Of a stretch of 27,887 nt of DNA, positions 26,803 through 27,887 are shown piece after piece. The notes under the pieces were generated by a model. It searched no databases, was not told where the DNA came from, and saw only the letters and a program-made list of their open reading frames with translations. This DNA comes from Pauljensenia sp902373545 (GTDB taxonomy: Bacteria > Actinomycetota > Actinomycetes > Actinomycetales > Actinomycetaceae): positions 1 through 27,887 of the forward strand of contig NZ_JAPWAG010000030.1 of NCBI RefSeq assembly GCF_041432775.1. Reading direction: 5' to 3'. How positions within the stretch are numbered: the stretch's first letter is position 1; each line of letters opens with the position of its first letter. Made by a program: the position numbers and the translations under genes.

Positions 26803-27783
26803 ATGAGTGCTCTTCCTTTTGTCTCCGACACCTTCGACCCGACCCGCTGGCGTGAGGTTGAGGGATTCGACTTCGCTGACATCACCTACCACCGCGGGAT
26901 TTCGCGCGGCCCCGCGGCCGACGGTCGCCCCGAGGGCGCGGACATGCCGGTCGTGCGCATTGCCTTTGATCGCCCCGATATTCGTAACGCCTTCCGTCCG
27001 GGCACGGTCGACGAGCTGTACCGGGCGCTCGACCACGCGCGCCAGACCTCGTCGGTCGCGGCCGTCATCCTGACGGGCAACGGCCCGTCGGCGCGCGACG
27101 GCGGCTACTCGTTCTGTTCGGGAGGGGACCAGAGGGTCCGAGGCCGTGATGGGTACCGCTACGAGGTCGAGGGGGCGGACCCGGAGGCGGCCACCGCGCA
27201 GCGGCGCGAGCAGATCGACCCGGCGCGCGCCGGGCGCCTGCACATCCTGGAGGTCCAACGACTCATCCGCACGATGCCCAAGGTCGTCATCGCGGCCGTT
27301 CCCGGCTGGGCTGCGGGCGGCGGTCACTCCCTCAACGTCGTGGCGGACCTGTCGGTGGCCTCCATCGAGCACGCGGCGTTCATGCAGACGGACGCGAACG
27401 TGGGGTCTTTTGACGCCGGCTACGGCTCGGCGCTGCTGGCCCGCCAGGCGGGCGACAAGCGTGCGCGCGAGATCTTCTTCCTCGCCGAGCGCTACGACGC
27501 CGAAACTGCCGAGCGGTGGGGCGTCATCAACCGCGCGGTCCCCCACGCCCAGCTCGAGGAGACCGCCCTGGAGTGGGCCGCGACCATCGCGACGAAGTCC
27601 CCGCAGGCCATCCGCATGCTCAAGTTCGCCTTCAACCTGGCCGACGACGGGCTGGCGGGCCAGCAGGTCTTCGCGGGCGAGGCCACGCGCATGGCGTACA
27701 TGACGGCCGAGGCGCAGGAGGGCCGCGATGCCTTCCTCGAGCACCGCGCGCCCCGCTGGGAGGACTACCCCTACTACTACTGA
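26803..27783 (+). CDS. menB: 1,4-Dihydroxy-2-naphthoyl-CoA synthase
   Basis: 326 residues, crotonase superfamily; it closes the naphthoate ring of o-succinylbenzoyl-CoA. The family motifs are all present: WREVEGFDFADITYHRG near the N-terminus, RNAFRPGTVDELYRAL, SFCSGGDQRVRG (oxyanion loop), PGWAAGGGHSLNVVADLSVAS, QTDANVGSFDAGYGSALLARQ and SPQAIRMLKFAFN. The ending DAFLEHRAPRWEDYPYYY is typical of MenB. ATG 26803 fits the usual N-terminus and a TAGAAT box just upstream; the open frame continues 32 codons further upstream but without family similarity. It is followed by a strong terminator. Confidence 0.95.
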   Translation: MSALPFVSDTFDPTRWREVEGFDFADITYHRGISRGPAADGRPEGADMPVVRIAFDRPDIRNAFRPGTVDELYRALDHARQTSSVAAVILTGNGPSARDGGYSFCSGGDQRVRGRDGYRYEVEGADPEAATAQRREQIDPARAGRLHILEVQRLIRTMPKVVIAAVPGWAAGGGHSLNVVADLSVASIEHAAFMQTDANVGSFDAGYGSALLARQAGDKRAREIFFLAERYDAETAERWGVINRAVPHAQLEETALEWAATIATKSPQAIRMLKFAFNLADDGLAGQQVFAGEATRMAYMTAEAQEGRDAFLEHRAPRWEDYPYYY

Positions 27784-27810
27784 GGCCTCGCCCACCGGGC
27801 GACTGTGCCA

Positions 27811-27848
27811 GGAGGCCTCGGGATCGCGGACGCGACCCCGAGGCCTCC
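27811..27848 (+). terminator. menB terminator
   Basis: GGAGGCCTCGGG (27811-27822) pairs perfectly with CCCGAGGCCTCC (27837-27848). After one A/C mismatch, TCGCG pairs with CGCGA around a two-base GA turn. It lies 27 bases past the menB stop, has no T-run, and may work in both directions. Confidence 0.8.
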
Positions 27849-27887
27849 TCGATGCGCCCCCTATTCGCGGGCAGTGAGCGTTATGCC

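Overview
High-GC DNA with many GTG starts, actinobacterial-type menaquinone genes and protein sequences that look like Actinomycetaceae (Schaalia/Actinomyces group, e.g. S. odontolytica-like). This is an inference from sequence style and remembered homologues; no search was run. The window is chromosomal housekeeping DNA: a complete respiratory complex I operon embedded in a menaquinone (vitamin K2) biosynthesis locus.

Layout. 1-800: no convincing gene; it holds a 17-bp GntR/DasR-like palindrome, short repeat arrays, a strong hairpin and the terminator of the big operon. 801-19090 (minus strand, read right to left): FAD-dependent geranylgeranyl-reductase/MenJ-like gene, nuoA-B-C-D-E-F-G-H-I-J-K-L-M-N, then a long-chain polyprenyl diphosphate synthase. 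Most junctions overlap by 1-8 bases (ATGA, GTGA, TGATG), so this reads as one translationally coupled operon. 19091-19414: its leader/promoter region plus the menG terminator. 19415-20122 (-): menG. 20181-21407 (+): menF, divergent from menG. 21408-21752: a convergent intergenic region with a striking 19-bp direct/inverted repeat array and a terminator. 21753-23321 (-): membrane-anchored HtrA-type protease with a recently duplicated N-terminal segment. 23655-26435 (-): menD and menC. 26803-27783 (+): menB, probably leaderless, followed by a strong terminator.

How it fits together. menF, menD, menC and menB carry chorismate towards 1,4-dihydroxy-2-naphthoate (menH, menE, menI and menA are not in the window). 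The polyprenyl synthase supplies the isoprenoid tail, MenG methylates the ring, and the MenJ-like reductase probably saturates part of the tail. The quinone is the electron acceptor of the complex I made by nuoA-N. Quinone maker and quinone user are therefore co-located, and the first and last genes of the complex I operon are quinone-tail genes.

Most notable observations: (1) NuoG has lost all four cysteine ligands of the extra [4Fe-4S] cluster N7 (Thr297, Asp300, Ser304, Thr332 at the expected spacing) and carries an insertion of about 56 residues between the third and fourth ligands of cluster N4; (2) two non-coding arrays with different core motifs share a 19-bp period and a 'direct copies then inverted copies' design, one folding on a single axis into a long segmented hairpin; (3) NuoJ, NuoH and other subunits carry long unconserved-looking tails.
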